Virus record (IMG/VR): IMGVR_UViG_3300037485_001485
Coordinates: 1 to 64,000 of that record
DNA from: a virus
Length of the DNA: 64,000 bases
Direction: 5' to 3' (one strand)
The notes under the pieces are model-generated. The model did no database searches. It was not told the origin of the DNA and saw only the letters and a list, made by a program, of their open reading frames with translations. How positions within the stretch are numbered: the first letter of the stretch is position 1; each line of letters starts with the position of its first letter. Made by a program: the position numbers and the translations under genes. Shown here one piece after another: positions 1 through 8,138 of this stretch.

Positions 1-36
1 GCAAGCGAAGCGAACACGGGGGGTCGCGTCAAGGTA

Positions 37-2217
37 ATGCCGACGCTTTCCCCTGGGTTTGTCGTCCACCTTCCGAAGTGGACGGTGCCGTTTCGCTCCG
101 ACGTCGGCCGTGCAATGCGCTGGTTTCGGGGGACGCTGGTGTGGCGACCCCCGACGGCGATCTATCAACCGACGCCCGAGCAGTTGGCGGCCTTCATTCT
201 CCGGCCCGGCGGGGTGCTCGCCTACGACTACGAGACGGATGGGATCGAGCCGCTGACGTGCAATGTCCGCTGCATCGGCATCGGGGACGCCGACAACGTC
301 CACCTTGTCGGGCTCGTCGCCAAGGACGGCGTGAGCCGCTTCTACACGCCCGCCGACGAAGCGCGCATTCACACGATCCTCCGCGAGTTCTTCGTCCGGC
401 CCGACATCATCAAGGTCGGGCACAACGCCGGAAGCTACGACCGCATGGTCGTCCGCGCGCAATACGGCATTGACCCGATGCCGACGCTCGACACGATCCT
501 GCTTCACCGGCTCGTGGAGTCGGAGCTACCGCACTCCCTCGCGTTCGTCGGGTCGATGTATACGGACATCCACGCATGGAAAACCGACCGCGAAGGTCGC
601 AAACTCGCGTTCGACTCCGAAACCGATGAGGAGCTTCACCGCTACTGTGTGCTCGACGTGGCCGTCACGGCGCGGGTGCTTCCGCCGCTCTACGACGCGA
701 CGCGGGTGCGCGCTCAGGACCATCTGATCGCGTGCGACCACAAGATCCAGCGCATCTGCTGCGACATGCACACGGTCGGCATGTACGTCGATCAAGCGGC
801 GCGCACGGTGAAGGAGAAGAGCAAGCTCCGCGAGGTGTTGGACCTCCGCGCGTCGCTTCGCGAGGCTTCCGGGCTCCCCGACCTGAACCCTGGATCGACG
901 CACGCCTTGCGGCGTCTCCTGTTCGGGACGTGGGATCTCACGCCCCCGATTGACGACGATCTGCGGTTCACGGGCAGCGGCGACCCTTCGACCAACGACG
1001 ACGTCATCCGGGGATGCTTGATGATCCCCAAGCTGACCGACCAGCAGAAGGTCTTCCTGAAGACGCTGCGGAACTACCGCTCCGCACAGAAGGAGTTGGG
1101 GACGTACATCGTCAAGTTGCGGCCCCTGACCGACGCCGTGGACGGCATCGGCTGGGACGAAGACGAGGGCGAAGACGAGCGCGGCGAGCGCGAGAAGCGA
1201 GGCTACGAGAAGCGCGGCATCGTTTGGGCCGACGGTAGGATGCGCCCCGGATACAACGCGCACGTCACGGTGACGGGGCGGTTGTCCTCGTCCAAGCCGA
1301 TCAACGCCCAGAACTTCCCGAAGGGGCTGAGGTCGCTGATCACGGCGCAACCGGGCCACGTCCTCGTCGGCGCCGACGCCGACCAGTTGGAGCTACGGAT
1401 CGCGGCGTCGCGGTGGGGCTGCAAGCTCTACCTCGACGCCTTCGCCGCCGGAGCCGACCCGCACAGCATGACGGCGATGGCGGTGTTCGGGGACCGCTTC
1501 GCCGCGTCGAAGGGGTTCCCCGAGGGGAACCGCTTCCTCCGTCCCGGCGACCGGCGCATTCCGTTCCTGTTCCAGCCCACGGGCAAGTGGAGCGACGACG
1601 CCTATCGGATGCGAAACCTCGCGAAGATGGTGCAGTACGCCTCGCAATACGGCGGATCGGTCGAGACGGTTCTTCGGCTCCTTCAGTTGACCGAAGACGA
1701 CAAGGGCGAGCTGGTCTACCTGGGGCTCACGCTTCGCGAGGTCCGCGCGATGCACCAAGCGTGGCTGGAAGGCGCCCGCGAGTTCCCGATGGGCTGGGAA
1801 CAGGAGCTTGCGTCGTTCCGCGCACAGGGCTTCATCTCCGAGCCCGTGATGGGGCGGCGCCGCGACTGCCTGAACGGCGAAGACCTCAACGAGATCGTCA
1901 ACTTCCCGATCCAGGGCGCGGCGTCGTCGCTGATGAACCGCGCCATGATCCAGATCGCAGGCGAGATCCCGCTTCACAAGTGGGGGCCGGGAACCGGCCT
2001 AATCACGCAGACGCACGACGCCCTGGTGATCGAGTGCCCCCAGGACACGGCGACCTACGACGCGGAGGCGAAGAAGTGGACGGCGCCGGAGGGGTCGATC
2101 CCGTGGCGCGTACAGCAGATCATCGAAGACGCCATGCGGCAGACCGACCCGTCGCTCCCCGGTGTCACGTTCACGGCCACCGCCGACATCGGCTTCACTT
2201 GGAAGGAAGTAGGATGA
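37..2217 (+). CDS. Family A DNA polymerase with 3'-5' exonuclease domain
   Basis: This 726-aa protein is the likely replicative polymerase of the element. The N-terminal half has the three DEDDy exonuclease motifs: DYE at about residues 64-66, HN plus Asp at 129-135, and YxxxD at 203-207. The C-terminal half has polymerase motif A (Asp448 followed by QLELR), motif B (RNLAK...QYGG, about 527-541) and motif C at 660-662. There is no N-terminal 5' nuclease domain, as is usual for phage-type Pol A. Motif C reads HDA rather than the usual HDE; the catalytic Asp661 is kept. The stop overlaps the next start (ATGA), so the two genes are probably translationally coupled. The ATG at 37 has only an AAGG close upstream; its promoter lies outside the window. 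Confidence 0.96.
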   Translation: MPTLSPGFVVHLPKWTVPFRSDVGRAMRWFRGTLVWRPPTAIYQPTPEQLAAFILRPGGVLAYDYETDGIEPLTCNVRCIGIGDADNVHLVGLVAKDGVSRFYTPADEARIHTILREFFVRPDIIKVGHNAGSYDRMVVRAQYGIDPMPTLDTILLHRLVESELPHSLAFVGSMYTDIHAWKTDREGRKLAFDSETDEELHRYCVLDVAVTARVLPPLYDATRVRAQDHLIACDHKIQRICCDMHTVGMYVDQAARTVKEKSKLREVLDLRASLREASGLPDLNPGSTHALRRLLFGTWDLTPPIDDDLRFTGSGDPSTNDDVIRGCLMIPKLTDQQKVFLKTLRNYRSAQKELGTYIVKLRPLTDAVDGIGWDEDEGEDERGEREKRGYEKRGIVWADGRMRPGYNAHVTVTGRLSSSKPINAQNFPKGLRSLITAQPGHVLVGADADQLELRIAASRWGCKLYLDAFAAGADPHSMTAMAVFGDRFAASKGFPEGNRFLRPGDRRIPFLFQPTGKWSDDAYRMRNLAKMVQYASQYGGSVETVLRLLQLTEDDKGELVYLGLTLREVRAMHQAWLEGAREFPMGWEQELASFRAQGFISEPVMGRRRDCLNGEDLNEIVNFPIQGAASSLMNRAMIQIAGEIPLHKWGPGTGLITQTHDALVIECPQDTATYDAEAKKWTAPEGSIPWRVQQIIEDAMRQTDPSLPGVTFTATADIGFTWKEVG

Positions 2218-2612
2218 AGCGCATCTTTCTCGCCGCCGCCAAGGGCGATTCGCCCGACAAGGTCGCCGCGTGGAAAGCGGAGATCGAGGTGCAAGCCCCC
2301 GGCGTCGCCATCGTGGACGGGCTGACCGATTGGGGAGAGAACTTCTCCCGGTGCGGTGGGTGGAGCGGCTGGGTTCAGGACGTTGCGCGAGGGCGCGACC
2401 TGAACGGCCGCCCGCGCTTCGACGCGGTTGTCTGCCCTCGGGCGAGCGTCGGCAAGGCGACGGCGCAGATCGTGGAAGCGGCTCTTCAGGAGCGAAAGCC
2501 GGTTTTGCTGGTGGACGCGGGGGGCGTGCGGCGGGTCACGGGTGTCGTGCAAACCGATTCGGATTCGTGGAAGGCGGGCTGGGAGCTGGTAACAGACGGG
2601 GCAGGGGCATAG
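2214..2612 (+). CDS. Small Rossmann-like protein coupled to the polymerase
   Basis: The predicted protein has 132 aa. Its start overlaps the polymerase stop (ATGA). The N-terminus has a strand-like IFLAAA segment, then a central FDAVVCPR segment, a helix and a KPVLLVD strand. This is the pattern of small Rossmann-like proteins such as nucleoside 2-deoxyribosyltransferases, and it could act on nucleotides next to a DNA polymerase. I do not recognise catalytic residues, so the biochemical role is unknown. A candidate promoter for the following gene lies directly after its stop, so it ends the polymerase transcription unit. Confidence 0.8.
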   Translation: MKRIFLAAAKGDSPDKVAAWKAEIEVQAPGVAIVDGLTDWGENFSRCGGWSGWVQDVARGRDLNGRPRFDAVVCPRASVGKATAQIVEAALQERKPVLLVDAGGVRRVTGVVQTDSDSWKAGWELVTDGAGA

Positions 2613-2620
2613 GGGTCAGG

Positions 2621-2649
2621 TTGACGGAAGGCAACAAAAGGGCTAATCA
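2621..2649 (+). promoter_or_regulatory. Sigma70-like promoter of the element's early family
   Basis: TTGACG (2621-2626) and TAATCA (2644-2649) are separated by 17 bp. The spacer carries the GGCA and GGGC words shared with the other members of this promoter family. It lies 18 bp ahead of the ATG at 2668. Confidence 0.6.
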
Positions 2650-2667
2650 TGCAGAAAGGGTACTACA

Positions 2668-2916
2668 ATGGGATCAACGGACGAAACGACGGAACTGGCG
2701 TCGCCAGCACAGCAGATCGTGACGGCGCTGATGGATCGGGGCTACTCCGCGATGCAGATCGCGGATCTGCTCGACGGTCGGGTGTCGTGGCGGACGATCT
2801 ACCGTTGGGCGAAGGGGGAGGCGAAGCCGCAACGCCCGTCGGACGAGGAAGCCCTACGCGAACTGGAGGCGCTGCTGACGGCGCCGGACCTCCTCCCGCC
2901 GACCCCGGAGGGGTAG
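2668..2916 (+). CDS. Small helix-turn-helix DNA-binding protein
   Basis: The protein has 82 aa. Residues about 17-50 read as a helix-turn-helix: a helix with AQQIVTALMDRGYS, the segment MQIADLL, a turn, then SWRTIYRWAKG as the recognition helix. The Tyr-Arg-Trp end of the recognition helix is typical of small phage repressors and replication-control proteins. It has its own early-family promoter and lies between the polymerase and a recombination-type ATPase, which fits a local transcription or replication regulator. The target is not known. An AGGG sequence upstream is a modest ribosome site. Confidence 0.85.
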   Translation: MGSTDETTELASPAQQIVTALMDRGYSAMQIADLLDGRVSWRTIYRWAKGEAKPQRPSDEEALRELEALLTAPDLLPPTPEG

Positions 2917-2929
2917 TTCGACGGGAGCG

Positions 2930-2958
2930 TTGACAAATGGCAACGGCGAAGCTATGAA
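2930..2958 (+). promoter_or_regulatory. Sigma70-like promoter of the ATPase gene
   Basis: TTGACA (2930-2935) and TATGAA (2953-2958) are separated by 17 bp, with TGGCA just after the -35 box as in the other family members. Because it lies inside the open frame that begins at 2930, it argues that translation starts at 2996 instead. Confidence 0.7.
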
Positions 2959-2995
2959 GTCCGCTCAGTCCGAACCATGCAAGGAGGCACCTGTC

Positions 2996-4756
2996 ATGTA
3001 CGTCAAGAGCATCGAAAGCAACGTGAAGAAGGGCGCGAAGACGGAGTTGGGGCGTTTGACCTTGATTGTCGGCCCGAACGGCGGGGGGAAGTCGAGCATC
3101 GTCAACGGTGTCGAACTCGCTCTGACCGGGCGCGCATCCGACGTCGTCGGACGCGCCGAGGTCGCCAAGGGGATCGACCTGTTGACGCTCGCTCCGGCGG
3201 CCGACGACGCCTTGTGGGCGAACGTGCGGCTGTCGGACGGGCGAGAGGCGTCGTGGCGCTGCGAACGCAACACGCGCACGGGCGGGGCGCGCGAGGCCAC
3301 GCACTCCCTCCCCAACGGGGTGAAGATCACCTTCCCGGTGCGCGCCGTCCGTGAGGCGCTGGCGGGGGCGCCGGCTACGGTGCGCGCGTGGCTCGTCGGG
3401 CGCATCGGCTCGACGGTGAGCGAAGAGGCGATCCGGGGGCTGATCCCCGAGGATCTGCACGCGCCCTATGCGGATCTCATCAAGCCCCTGTTTGGCTACC
3501 CGGCTCAGGTGCTCCTCGATGCCCGCGAAGCGGCGGCGAAGCAGGCGCGCAACGCCGGAACCGACGCGAAGGCGGCCAACGCCCTCGCCGAGCAGACGGG
3601 GGCGAACCTCGCCGGGGAGCCGAGCGAAGAGGACGTGGAGGCCGCGCGCCATCGGGTGCGCGAGGCGGCGGTCGCCGCGTCTGCGGGGTCGGCTCCGCGT
3701 CCGGCGCGGTTCAACCTCGCTGCGCTCCGCGCGCAGGCCGAGGTGAAGATCAAGCTCTACGCCGACTTCGACGCCGAAGCGGCGCGCCTTCAGGGCATCC
3801 TCGACACCACGCCCGCCGTCAACGCCGACGTGGTCCGCATCCGCGACGCCTTGACGCGGGTGCTGGTGTTCACGGCCCAGAAGGACGCCGCCGACTGTCT
3901 GATCTGCAATAGCGCCGTGCCCCACGGCGCCCACGCGGCGATGCTCCAGCGTGCCGAGACGCTGACCCGTGCCGCCCAAGGGGACGTGGTCGCCGTGGAG
4001 GCACAGGCGCGGCTGGGGCTCGTCCAGACGGCGCTGGCAGACGCACAGGGACGCGCCGAAGAGGCCGTGCGCGGCTTCCGCGACGCCGAAGCCGAAGATG
4101 CGCGGATCGCCGCGCTGCCGGAAGCGGCGGCGTCCCAGGGCGACGCGCTCGCGGCGCTCCGCGCCGCCGAGGAACAGGTGCGCGCATTGGAGGGTGCCCG
4201 CGCCGCGTGGTCGAACGTCCGCGCTGCGAAGGCTCGCGCCCGCGACCTCTCCGCGCGCCAGCGTGTCTATGCCGACCTGCACACGGCCATCGAAGACGCC
4301 ATCGTCGGCGTGCTGGACCGTGCGCGCTCCGGCTTCGCGAAGAAGGTGCAGTCGTACCTGCCCGCCGAGGACGCCTTCGACCTTGTGCTCGATGACAACG
4401 GAAAGGACGTGTGCAAGTTCGGCTTCACGCGCGACGGCGTCCTTCACACGGCGCTCTCCGGCGCCGAGTGGGCGCGGTTGACGCTCGCCCTTGCGGCGGC
4501 CGTTACGAGCGACGAAGAAGCAGACCTCGCCGTCCTGACCCCGGAAGATCGGGCGTTCGACCCGGAAACGCTGGCCTCGGTCATGCGCGCCCTGGGCAAC
4601 GCTCCGGGGCAAGTGCTCCTCTGCTCCCCGGTGGCCCCGGCGGGCCGCACCCCGAAGGGGTGGACGATCATCGACCTGACCGCGCCGAAGGTGCCGAAGG
4701 GCGGGAAGAAGGCCGACGAAGCCGCGACCTTCGATTCCATCGGGGAAGCCAAGTAG
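2996..4756 (+). CDS. RecF/SbcC/Rad50-like coiled-coil ATPase
   Basis: The 586-aa protein is an SMC-family-like ATPase. Walker A is GPNGGGKS at about residues 26-33. Alanine- and charge-rich coiled-coil segments flank a central CLIC pair (Cys301, Cys304) that resembles half of the Rad50/SbcC zinc hook. Near the C-terminus LSGAE (487-491) matches the ABC signature. The following DLAVLTPED stretch stands where Walker B is expected but lacks the clear hydrophobic-DE end, so the active site may be degenerate. I chose ATG 2996 because AAGGAGG lies 8 bp upstream and the promoter overlaps the upstream part of the frame. A role in recombination or replication-fork processing is inferred. Confidence 0.93.
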   Translation: MYVKSIESNVKKGAKTELGRLTLIVGPNGGGKSSIVNGVELALTGRASDVVGRAEVAKGIDLLTLAPAADDALWANVRLSDGREASWRCERNTRTGGAREATHSLPNGVKITFPVRAVREALAGAPATVRAWLVGRIGSTVSEEAIRGLIPEDLHAPYADLIKPLFGYPAQVLLDAREAAAKQARNAGTDAKAANALAEQTGANLAGEPSEEDVEAARHRVREAAVAASAGSAPRPARFNLAALRAQAEVKIKLYADFDAEAARLQGILDTTPAVNADVVRIRDALTRVLVFTAQKDAADCLICNSAVPHGAHAAMLQRAETLTRAAQGDVVAVEAQARLGLVQTALADAQGRAEEAVRGFRDAEAEDARIAALPEAAASQGDALAALRAAEEQVRALEGARAAWSNVRAAKARARDLSARQRVYADLHTAIEDAIVGVLDRARSGFAKKVQSYLPAEDAFDLVLDDNGKDVCKFGFTRDGVLHTALSGAEWARLTLALAAAVTSDEEADLAVLTPEDRAFDPETLASVMRALGNAPGQVLLCSPVAPAGRTPKGWTIIDLTAPKVPKGGKKADEAATFDSIGEAK

Positions 4757-4769
4757 TTATAGTTACGGC

Positions 4770-5156
4770 GTGAAACGTACTCGCGCCATCTTCCGCACCC
4801 TCGCAGGCGGCATCGCACCCCACGCTCCGGGGCTGCGGTGCCGCCTTTCGCGTGGCGACCCCGCCGACTTCCCCCACGCGCGAAACTTCGCAATGTGCGG
4901 GTTGGAAGCTCACGATGAAGCCAACGTCATCGTTGCGCCGAAGCTGGAGCGCGAGCCCGACGACGTGATCCACGCGCTGCTCCGGCACGAACTGGCCCAC
5001 GGCATCCTGCTGTTTTGCGGGCACGACGATCATTCCGAGCGCGACGCCGACGCGCTCGCCGAAGCCATCTGGGGCGACCGGCTGAACTACGACCATCGGG
5101 ACGTGCAAACCCTTGCGCCGGGCCGTCACCCGCGCCCCGAGCACCTTCACCGATGA
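4770..5156 (+). CDS. Small HExxH metallopeptidase-like protein
   Basis: The 128-aa protein starts at GTG 4770. HELAH at residues 73-77 is a zinc-binding HExxH motif, and GHDDHSERDADALAE follows about 10 residues later, giving candidate third ligands (His or Glu/Asp). This is the pattern of small SprT/ImmA-like or minimal zincin domains. It lies between the RecF-like ATPase and the recombinase, and its stop overlaps the recombinase start (ATGA). Processing of a DNA-bound or regulatory protein is possible. The substrate cannot be read from sequence. Confidence 0.85.
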   Translation: MKRTRAIFRTLAGGIAPHAPGLRCRLSRGDPADFPHARNFAMCGLEAHDEANVIVAPKLEREPDDVIHALLRHELAHGILLFCGHDDHSERDADALAEAIWGDRLNYDHRDVQTLAPGRHPRPEHLHR

Positions 5157-5938
5157 CGCTGGACCGCCACCTCGCCGAGCGCGGGCTGCTGCCCAACACC
5201 CGGAAAACCTACGAACACCTCGCCGCGCAAGCGGGCGACGACCCCGTCGCGTGGCTGAAGGGCTTGATCGCGACCCGGCGCCCGATGGGCACGCTGGCCC
5301 CGGCGCGTGCCGCCGTGCGGCATCGCATGGAAGCCGAGGGCATGAGTGAGATCGAGGTTCGGGCGCTGCTGCCGCGCATCCGAGGCCCGAAGGGAAAGAC
5401 CCGCGAAGCCCTCTCCCCCGAAGACCTCATCGCCTACTACGAGGCCGTCGAAGCGGAGGCGAACGAGCCGATCCGCACGATCCTCCTCCTGCTGCCGCGC
5501 ACGGGGCTCCGCATCACCGAAGCCTGCCGCCTTCGCCGGGAGAACGTGGTCGAGCGCGCGGGGCGCCTCGTACTGCGCTTCCGGGGCAAGGGCGACAAGG
5601 AACGGGTCGTTCCGCTGGGCGCGGCGGGGACGGCGCTGCTGCGCGTGGTCCTCCAGGGTGCGGGCGACGGCTTCCTGTTCCCAGGGCGCGGGGGTCCGAT
5701 CACCGACGCCGCCGTGCGCCGCGTCACGCGGGTCATCCGAGAGAAATACGGGATTACTACCGACCTTTCTCCGCATATCCTCCGACATACCTACGCGACG
5801 TCGTTGCTCTCCGAGGGCGTGGACGTGCGCTCGCTTCAGGCCCTCCTGGGCCATGAGTCGGCGAGCACCACGATGCGCTATCTGCATCCGAGCACGGACG
5901 ACCTCACGCGCGCCGTGGACAAGCTGGAGGGACTGTGA
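5153..5938 (+). CDS. XerC/D-like tyrosine recombinase
   Basis: The 261-aa protein has a short N-terminal core-binding domain (about 1-75) and a full catalytic domain. Catalytic residues are present: Arg120 in TGLRITEA, the GKGDK lysine pair at 146/149, His208 and Arg211 in HILRHTYAT, His234 in LGHESASTT, and Tyr243. It could integrate the element, resolve dimers or resolve replication products. I start at ATG 5153 because it overlaps the preceding stop; the open frame continues upstream with no better site. No att-like direct repeats were found beside it, so dimer resolution is as likely as integration. Confidence 0.95.
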   Translation: MTLDRHLAERGLLPNTRKTYEHLAAQAGDDPVAWLKGLIATRRPMGTLAPARAAVRHRMEAEGMSEIEVRALLPRIRGPKGKTREALSPEDLIAYYEAVEAEANEPIRTILLLLPRTGLRITEACRLRRENVVERAGRLVLRFRGKGDKERVVPLGAAGTALLRVVLQGAGDGFLFPGRGGPITDAAVRRVTRVIREKYGITTDLSPHILRHTYATSLLSEGVDVRSLQALLGHESASTTMRYLHPSTDDLTRAVDKLEGL

Positions 5939-6489
5939 CGGACGAAGAGGCGCTGCGAAAGGCGCGACTGCTGAAGACGCTGACCGAGCGGGGCGCGACC
6001 GACGGGGAGCGCGCCGCCGCGAAGAACGTGCTCGACATGCTGCTGGCGAAGTACCCCGGCATCCGGGCGCAGTTAGAGGCGCCGGCCGGGGCTGAAACGG
6101 CTTCGCCCCCGCCGTGGGGCGGCGCATGGGGCGCGCAACCGCCGCCCCCACCGGGCGCGCGGCCCGGCGGGTTCCAGCCGAGCGGAAGGGCCGAGACGGC
6201 GAAGCCGGGAGGATTCATGGGCTCCGTGTGGGACTTTCTCCAGGGCGCCGCCGCGAGTGTGCGCGAGGGTCTGACGATCCGGGATCGCATCCGCGACGTG
6301 GCGGACGTGAGCACGACGCTCAACACGCGCACCTTCACGATGCGCGTCGTCATCCCCGTCCGCGATCTGGAGGATCTGCTGAACGAAGCCGGCCCCGAGC
6401 AAGACGAGATCATCGCCACCATTCTGGCGAGCTTTGTCCGCGAGGAGTTCCTGTCGGTGCTGGCTTCGATGGACGTCGAGGAAGAGTAG
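5935..6489 (+). CDS. DUF2786-like N-terminal domain protein
   Basis: The 184-aa protein begins at a GTG overlapping the recombinase stop. Residues 1-45 (EEALRKARLLKTLTERGATDGERAAAKNVLDMLLAKY) resemble the DUF2786 helical repeat found in plasmid and phage proteins. A Pro/Gly-rich linker (about 50-90) leads to an alpha/beta C-terminal part ending in acidic residues. The function of DUF2786 is not established. Tight coupling to the recombinase suggests an accessory in DNA metabolism. The family match is from memory of the pattern and needs a profile search. Confidence 0.82.
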   Translation: MTDEEALRKARLLKTLTERGATDGERAAAKNVLDMLLAKYPGIRAQLEAPAGAETASPPPWGGAWGAQPPPPPGARPGGFQPSGRAETAKPGGFMGSVWDFLQGAAASVREGLTIRDRIRDVADVSTTLNTRTFTMRVVIPVRDLEDLLNEAGPEQDEIIATILASFVREEFLSVLASMDVEEE

Positions 6490-6528
6490 CTCCCTGCTCG
6501 TCGGCTCGCGTGCGTGGTACGAAAGCGC

Positions 6529-6945
6529 ATGTCTGACAACCACGTCGCAGCCCGACTGTCCGCTGTTCCCGCGCCTGTGGCGCTCGTTGCAGCGCCGGCA
6601 GCGGCGGCGCCCCCTTCCGACGAAAGCGTCGGCACGGCGGGCTGGCTGCGGGAGATGCGAGAAATGCGTCGCGAACAACAGAAAGAGCGCGAGCACCAGA
6701 CCGAAGCCTTCGTCGGCGCCCTCGACAAGCTGGGGGCGCGCATCGACGTCAACCTGACCGATCTGCGCCTGGAGATGCGGAAGTACCTCACCATGCTCGT
6801 AGCGACGTTCGTGCTGTCGTTCGCGGTGCTGGGGGGCTTGGCGGGCCTCACGGTCTACTTCAAGGGGCTGGGGATGCTGATCCAGACCGTCCCCGCTGCC
6901 GAGCCCGCCGCCGAGCCCGCTGTCGAGCCCGCGCCTACGCCATGA
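6529..6945 (+). CDS. Coiled-coil membrane protein
   Basis: The 138-aa protein has an Ala/Pro-rich N-terminus and a charged coiled coil (about residues 35-80, with MREMRREQQKEREH). One hydrophobic segment follows (about 88-110, MLVATFVLSFAVLGGLAGLTVY), and the protein ends in an Ala-Glu-Pro repeat tail. The coiled coil before the membrane span is like small phage membrane or spanin-like proteins, but no signal peptidase site is visible. Its 3' end overlaps the convergent gene by 11 bp. A GTG at 6514 in the same frame is an alternative start. Confidence 0.8.
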   Translation: MSDNHVAARLSAVPAPVALVAAPAAAAPPSDESVGTAGWLREMREMRREQQKEREHQTEAFVGALDKLGARIDVNLTDLRLEMRKYLTMLVATFVLSFAVLGGLAGLTVYFKGLGMLIQTVPAAEPAAEPAVEPAPTP

Positions 6946-7153
6946 ACTGGATGACGAGGGTATTCGCGGCGTCGAAGCCTCGGTTGACCACAAGGCCCAG
7001 CGGCTCCTCAACAAGGGTGACGCGACCTGGGATCGACGCCTCGCCCGCCGGAACGTCCCCGACGGCGACGGCGTAGACCTCCTGGGTGAGCGCGAGCTTC
7101 ACCACGGTGGGGTTCGCGTTGAGTACGGCGTTGAGGTAGGCGTAGGTGTCCAT
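6935..7153 (-). CDS. Small beta-rich hypothetical protein, end of operon
   Basis: The 72-aa protein begins MDTYAYLNAVLNANPTVV and continues with alternating Val/Ala/Gly strands. It is the last gene of the 10271-6935 operon of beta-rich proteins and starts one base after the stop of the gene before it. The start of the protein (YLNAVLNANP) may be a short helix. I do not recognise the family. Its position after a pair of surface-type proteins suggests a small virion component or assembly helper. Confidence 0.72.
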   Translation of the reverse strand: MDTYAYLNAVLNANPTVVKLALTQEVYAVAVGDVPAGEASIPGRVTLVEEPLGLVVNRGFDAANTLVIQFMA

Positions 7154-7154
7154 G

Positions 7155-8138
7155 TCAGGCTCCGAGGAGAACGCCGTTCGCGGGCGCCGTTAGGCTCGCA
7201 CTGTAGAGGTAGCCGACGACGGTGGCGCCCTCGCGGATCGTTGCGCCCGAGTAGGTTTGGCGCGTTGCGATGTAGATCCCCCGACCCTGGCCCAGGAAGA
7301 CGCCAGCCGCCGAGGCGATGCAGTAGGGGATGCGCGGCACGTCACCCGAGAGTGAGCTAAAACCAATCGTACCCGTCGAAAGCGTGAAGCTGCCGAAACG
7401 CTTGGTTTGGACGCCTGCGCCGCCGAACATGACGGCGGTGCCCGGAGCGAAAATGCCCGCGTGGACCTCGTTGGCAACGCCGTTGTTTCCCTCGCCCCAT
7501 GCGCCGAAGTTGGTGGTGCCCAGCCAGTTCGTAGCTACCGTGGTCGCGCTGCCCGTGCCGCACATGGAATAGAGTCGCCCGTCGGACTCGCAGTTCCCCG
7601 CCGCCGACGAAAGCGGGTCGAACAGCGCGCCGAACTGGACGGACGACGTCACGCCCGACGAGGCCACGCCGAACTGGATCGCGCATCCCTCCTGTGACTC
7701 CCACATGAGGACGGTATCGTAAGCGATGGTCGAGAAGGCGCGCGTACCTCGCCAGTAGTTAGAGAAGCCCGACGTGAACGGCTGGGCGTTTCCCCACGAG
7801 GTGAAGGCGCCGCTGGCTCGATTCATGCCATAAAGCAGCGTGTTCACCTGCGTCCCAGAATCGGGCGTGAGGATCGGGTAGGCGACTGCGCCGACCTGAC
7901 CCCCGACAATGTAGCGGAAGTTCAGGGCGTTCACGGGCGGGTTCCCGTACACGGCAACCGTCACGCCGCTCACCTCGCGGAGCCACGTCCACGCACTGCC
8001 GGTGCCGGGGACGCGCGCGGTCCCATCGGCGTAGGTCGTCGCGGTCCCGAGCGCATACGCGGCGTCCAGGGCGTTGCTGATCGAGGACGTGATGCTTTTC
8101 GACCCGACATAGCGCCAGTTGAGAGCGGGGAGCGCCAC
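7155..8138 (-). CDS. Putative virion surface protein, copy A of a tandem pair
   Basis: The 327-aa protein starts at GTG immediately after the stop of its paralogue. It begins MALPALNWRYVG, then a helix about 20 residues long, then TYADGTARVPGTGSAWTW and a long run of Ser/Thr/Gly-rich beta strands. The same layout is found over its full length in the neighbouring protein at 8139-9107. Both have an internal WESQEGC segment with one cysteine. This composition suits a receptor-binding, spike or decoration protein. No enzyme motif is visible. Confidence 0.88.
   Translation of the reverse strand: MALPALNWRYVGSKSITSSISNALDAAYALGTATTYADGTARVPGTGSAWTWLREVSGVTVAVYGNPPVNALNFRYIVGGQVGAVAYPILTPDSGTQVNTLLYGMNRASGAFTSWGNAQPFTSGFSNYWRGTRAFSTIAYDTVLMWESQEGCAIQFGVASSGVTSSVQFGALFDPLSSAAGNCESDGRLYSMCGTGSATTVATNWLGTTNFGAWGEGNNGVANEVHAGIFAPGTAVMFGGAGVQTKRFGSFTLSTGTIGFSSLSGDVPRIPYCIASAAGVFLGQGRGIYIATRQTYSGATIREGATVVGYLYSASLTAPANGVLLGA

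Noticed and set aside
2930-2995. 22-codon N-terminal extension of the ATPase
   Set aside because: A promoter overlaps it, and the best ribosome site (AAGGAGG) is placed for ATG 2996.
2663-4612. A 649-codon open frame on the - strand
   Set aside because: It is antisense to the RecF-like ATPase, which has Walker A and signature motifs, a promoter and a ribosome site.
5153-6500. Attachment site next to the recombinase gene
   Set aside because: I found no tRNA end or paired direct repeat nearby, so no att site is called.
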